Shown one piece after another: positions 60,470 through 64,000 of a DNA stretch of 64,000 nt. The DNA is taken from the NCBI GenBank assembly GCA_017654935.2, contig CM065683.1, positions 2,323,440 through 2,387,439 on the forward strand. The letters are read 5' to 3'. The notes below the pieces were generated by a model. The model saw only the letters and a program-made list of their open reading frames with translations. It was not told where the DNA came from and searched no databases. The translations under genes and the position numbers were made by a program. The stretch comes from Phymorhynchus buccinoides. Its lineage: Eukaryota; Mollusca; Gastropoda; Neogastropoda; Raphitomidae. Each line of letters opens with the position of its first letter. Position 1 is the first letter of the stretch.

Positions 60470-61180
60470 TTTCGCGTTTATCAAGGTCACACTAAGAGTC
60501 AAGGTCAGCTATGGTGATAATTTATGCTTAGCGATGTTTAATTCTCTAGGGATATACAGTACCACACACAATCTAGAGCAATTCTGTCAAGTACCAATGT
60601 GGAACATAATGCTTAAAACCCAGTGATGCTAAGACCCATACCACTTTCAAGAGACTACCGATCTCCGGCTTTACACTTGATATTGCACCTTGATCGGTAT
60701 AGCCACCATCAGAACGGCATAAGCCAAAGTGACCTACATGACCCAAATTCGCAAAGACTCTAACACTAACGGATGTGGGAGTTATGCCGCCCCCTGAAAA
60801 GATTTAACCGGGTTTTTAAAGGTAGTACGCACAAAGTCCATGGTCACGACGGCAATATGCACGTTTGGGCGGAGGCGATCCTCTCATGGTGACACACCAG
60901 CACACACAATTTTTGGACGTGATTCTGTCAACCCGTTCGAAAGATATCCTTGGGACAGACAGAAGGCGAAAAAAATGACCCTCCTATTTTCAGGCTCCAG
61001 CGATCTTTTTTGACCTTGACCTAGACCTTGATCGGTATGACATCATCAGAAAAGGCATAAGCCAAACCACCTTCATGCCAAATTTCAACATCATATGTTG
61101 ACTGGTGTCCGAGATATGGCTAAAAATAGATGTTTCGGTTTTCAAGGTCGTACGTCAAAGACAAGGTCACGAAGACAAAA
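60470..61180. repeat. Diverged internal repeats rich in TCAAGGTCA / TGACCTTGA
   Basis: CTTGATCGGTAT..CATCAGAA..GGCATAAGCCAAA occurs near 60691 and near 61027, about 336 bp apart, so the interior is an old tandem duplication. AAGGTCA half-sites occur as pairs at 60482/60500 and in reverse near 61012-61030, and again near 61144 and 61163. Repeats of this flavour are widespread in mollusc genomes. Confidence 0.55.
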
Positions 61181-61370
61181 TGGTTTGTGCCGATCTCTTC
61201 CTACTAAGGAGGCACACCTTCACACAAAATTTGAGAGTACTGCGATTCGGTCGGTCCAAGCAGGTCGGGAGATATCCTTGGGAACACAGACAAGAAGGGG
61301 GGAAAAAGAGAAGAAAAAAAATTACAAACCCCCAGCCCATCGCAAATAGTCCCGTCTTGGTGACGGACTA

Positions 61371-61564
61371 ATTATTACGAGTCTATTGTGGAGGAAGGAG
61401 AAGTTACGTTGGGTATTGGCGCACATAGCATTGCAGGCAATTTCTAGAGCTGTATGGCCACTAGACTTACGTTTTCAGGGAGGGTCAGAATAACTGATTA
61501 TTATCACAAGCACTGATTGGGAGGGACGTAGCTTCTCCTTCCTCCACAATAGACTTGTAATAAT
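61371..61564. mobile_element. MITE-like element, 194 bp, 39-bp terminal inverted repeats
   Basis: Left arm 61371-61409 (ATTATTACGAGTCTATTGTG, then GAGGAAGGAGAAGTTACGT) and right arm 61526-61564 are inverted copies with two mismatches. The 116-bp centre has no ORF. It is nested close to the right end of the larger TIR element. Confidence 0.75.
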
Positions 61565-61616
61565 TTCAATTAAACTGCAAACTCCTAACGTAGGTCTAGT
61601 TTAATTTGTATTACAT

Positions 61617-62116
61617 NNNNNNNNNNNNNNNNNNNNNNNNNNNNNNNNNNNNNNNNNNNNNNNNNNNNNNNNNNNNNNNNNNNNNNNNNNNNNNNNNNNN
61701 NNNNNNNNNNNNNNNNNNNNNNNNNNNNNNNNNNNNNNNNNNNNNNNNNNNNNNNNNNNNNNNNNNNNNNNNNNNNNNNNNNNNNNNNNNNNNNNNNNNN
61801 NNNNNNNNNNNNNNNNNNNNNNNNNNNNNNNNNNNNNNNNNNNNNNNNNNNNNNNNNNNNNNNNNNNNNNNNNNNNNNNNNNNNNNNNNNNNNNNNNNNN
61901 NNNNNNNNNNNNNNNNNNNNNNNNNNNNNNNNNNNNNNNNNNNNNNNNNNNNNNNNNNNNNNNNNNNNNNNNNNNNNNNNNNNNNNNNNNNNNNNNNNNN
62001 NNNNNNNNNNNNNNNNNNNNNNNNNNNNNNNNNNNNNNNNNNNNNNNNNNNNNNNNNNNNNNNNNNNNNNNNNNNNNNNNNNNNNNNNNNNNNNNNNNNN
62101 NNNNNNNNNNNNNNNN
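61617..62116. other. Assembly gap, exactly 500 N
   Basis: Separates contigs C and D. Contig C ends 2 bp past the right terminal inverted repeat. Confidence 0.99.
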
Positions 62117-63071
62117 TATCATAAAAAAACCTCCTTCTGTTTTTTACAAAAGGCTATCGGCCTAGACTACACCTACAGTTTTTATCATAAACCAATCACC
62201 AACTATTTGTTATAAGGCACAAAGGCAATGCTTGTGCCATCATAATATGCCGTCCATAATCTTATATGCGCCATTCAATGACGTCGCAGGAGAGGAGAGT
62301 TTTGCAGCTATCAGTAGGAAACACATCAGCGTCCTCATAAAGTTAATGATGTCTGGAATCTGCTGAACTTTAAATACCACTTGATTTACCTCCATCGTGC
62401 AGGTGAATGTTTCACACGCTGCCCTTGCCAGAACAATGGAAACAACACGTCGTGTGCAAAGGGAACCGCTGTAACACCCTGTGACAATTTACAAGAAGGT
62501 TGACGATGCCGCTATTACAGATAACAGTCCATACAGCGTTTAAAGGAGTGGTTTATAAATGCTATAATTGAAGATAAGATTAGATTCTACTGTTGTGTGT
62601 GTGCGTGTGCGTTGTGCGTGCGTGTGTGTGTACATGTGTGTGGGTCGCTGGCTATGTGAGCGTGTGTGTGTGTGTAAAATTTACTCGAACGATTGTCTAG
62701 AAAGAATTGTTTATCCTCTGGAAGCCGCGCATAAACTAGAAAACCAATAAAATCACACGGGCAACGCTAACCAATAAATCACGCCGGGGCAAAGCTCTGA
62801 CATTTTCAAGACATGAAAAACAATCCATGGTGAAACGTCGAAAGTGGGCCTACCTGTGTATTGCATGTGGCGTCTGCGCTTGCTCACGTGTAGGATAAAC
62901 CAGCAGAGAAAGAAAGGCTCAGAAACGTAGTATATATAGACAGAGAGAGAGAGAAAGAGAGAAGAGAGAGAGAGTGAGAGGGAGAGGAGAGTGAGTATTA
63001 ATATGGTGTGTTACAATTCTAATATTTTCCTGTTTAAAATTGTGAGTAGCCCTATGGTTTACAAAGAGAGG

Positions 63072-63122
<51 letters not shown>

Positions 63123-64000
63123 CGAGAACCACTGAAAACAGATTTATGGTACACATCGGCATGCAACATTACAATGAAATGGACTCGGTTGGGGGAGGTG
63201 AAAAATAATACAAGCATAAACCTGCAACAAAAAGATTACAAAAACACCATATGACCATCAAAACATAATAGACCCTTAACAGGTGTCATAGACCCCCCTC
63301 ACCCCGGGGGGGGGGATTGGTCACTATATTGTCTGAAAGTTTGGTTGCTGAGAGTACTTTTTAAATTTAATTGTTTGCCAAAAATAAAATGGAGGGGTAT
63401 ACACTGATGTATACCTCTATATATGAAGGGTTATTAGTCAGTGTCAAATATGGGGTAGGGTTAGTAAAAATCGAGAAAGAACTCGATTATATATTATAAA
63501 CCAATGATTTTATATTGTGAGATTAAGGAATATAGTGCGATGATTTGGAGTCTACAGCATGCGTACTGAAATGTGTAAGTCTTCCGTCGTTTGTTTTGTC
63601 TTGACTCAGGACAAATCACCAAAAAAACAGCAAAACAATCTTTTTACTGAGAATGTTTAGTTTAAAACGGCCATTAGTTATTTAATATGGTGATTTTTTA
63701 AGCAGCCATGGACATCTTGTATTTCTACAACCTTCTCATGCCCAAAAGTGTTCAAGTCCGGTTGAACTTTGTTTTAGAGCTTTGGATTGATTGGTGTTAA
63801 CTCATGCAACAAAGGACGACATATGTACTAGTCAGTTTAATAATTACAAAAAAGGACGCTTATTAAAATTGCTTTAATCAATATGATCATTCTTTTGTCC
63901 TTCTTCCATTAAAACATATGTCATGTACAAAATTAAACGTTTAACGGTCACAAAATGAAATTTCCATATTATGAATATTCAAGTACTATTGTCACCAGTG
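62117..64000. repeat. Contig D: start of a fourth copy of the locus
   Basis: Aligns with about 5068-7012 of contig B: (TG)n at 62592-62675, the 27-bp minisatellite reduced to two units at 62741-62800, the (GA)n/70-bp module at 62940-63125 and then the AT-rich stretch. It is full of single-base indels from end to end. No gene. Confidence 0.9.

Larger units (their letters stand above)
60238..61614. mobile_element. About 1.38-kb element bounded by about 50-bp terminal inverted repeats
   Basis: The left end (60238-60288) contains AATTAAACTAGACCTACG, then TTAGGAGGTTGC and AGTTTAATTGA. The right end (61566-61614) is its reverse complement with a 2-bp deletion and a few mismatches. No ORF resembles a transposase, so this would be a nonautonomous DNA-transposon-like or foldback element. 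Contig B stops inside the left end, so only contig C shows the whole structure. A clear target-site duplication was not found. Confidence 0.55.
33042..61616. repeat. Contig C: second copy of the locus, patchily error-rich
   Basis: Matches contig B from about 5905 to 32541 in order and orientation, then adds 60277-61616. Clean stretches (e.g. 38150-41290, 44250-45500, 46450-52480, 57000-58340) alternate with stretches dense in 1-2 bp indels and added homopolymers (e.g. 35100-37900, 41300-43100, 52480-53200, 54180-55850, 56160-57000, 58340-58680). This looks like incomplete polishing of a long-read contig. Confidence 0.9.

Noticed and set aside
60281..61371. Short ORFs inside the TIR element as a transposase
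   Set aside because: The longest are under 90 codons, with no DDE/D motif or zinc finger.

Overview
This window is eukaryotic, AT-rich, intron-poor and crowded with microsatellites, minisatellites and broken transposable elements. The best organism guess is a marine mollusc, probably a gastropod. This is inferred from the one large gene, which has the domain plan of the snail GRL101-type receptor family (LDLa modules, leucine-rich repeats, rhodopsin-like 7TM), together with LINE families and AGGTCA-rich repeats of a kind common in molluscs. There are no prokaryotic genes, operons or CRISPR arrays.

LAYOUT. Three runs of exactly 500 N (3368-3867, 32542-33041, 61617-62116) cut the window into four contigs. 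All four carry the same locus in the same orientation and order. Contig A (1-3367) matches about 6124-9496. Contig B (3868-32541) is the reference-quality copy. Contig C (33042-61616) matches contig B from about 5905 onward and runs 1.34 kb past its end. Contig D (62117-64000) matches about 5068-7012. B and C are almost the same length (28.7 and 28.6 kb). Either this is a tandem array with a period of about 27-29 kb, or, more likely, Hi-C-style scaffolding has strung allelic or unpurged contigs of one locus head to tail. Contig C has patches of raw-read-like indels next to clean stretches.

ORDER WITHIN ONE UNIT (contig B coordinates): CT/CA/GT microsatellites and a 27-bp minisatellite (3.9-6.1 kb); AT-rich noncoding DNA with a partial internal duplication (6.1-8.1 kb); CT/ATTC tracts (8.1-9.6 kb); a dispersed 200-bp repeat (about 10.0 kb); an unrecognised block (10.6-10.9 kb); AT-rich DNA (11-12.3 kb); the minus-strand 3' end of a LINE reverse transcriptase (12.4-13.3 kb); a SAM-like ORF fragment, probably from a mobile element (14.4-15.0 kb); a second copy of the dispersed repeat (15.6 kb); a minus-strand LINE ORF1 (15.7-17.4 kb) with a 2A-like DVEMNPGP motif, an inserted in-frame 42-bp minisatellite, a coiled coil and an L1-type ORF1 C-terminal domain; an ATTG-tailed 3' end (18.3 kb); a 16-bp VNTR (18.5-19.2 kb); noncoding DNA (19.2-21.5 kb); three tandem copies of a 678-bp unit, each with a CRE palindrome and a GC-rich hairpin (21.7-23.8 kb); a GC-richer block (23.9-24.9 kb); a tRNA-derived SINE (24.9-25.3 kb); a 54-bp minisatellite of about 25 copies (25.4-26.9 kb); and the receptor gene (27.35-31.14 kb) with its poly(A) signal.

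THE GENE. The only convincing host gene is a single 1249-codon ORF (27390-31139). It encodes a CUB-like region, LDLa, a C-type-lectin-like domain, four LDLa, leucine-rich repeats and seven transmembrane helices. It lacks a DRY/ERY motif. A signal peptide lies one base out of frame just upstream. Contig C carries a frameshifted second copy (about 54.7-58.8 kb) whose divergence changes sharply along its length. The other coding remnants belong to mobile elements and show no sign of working with the receptor.
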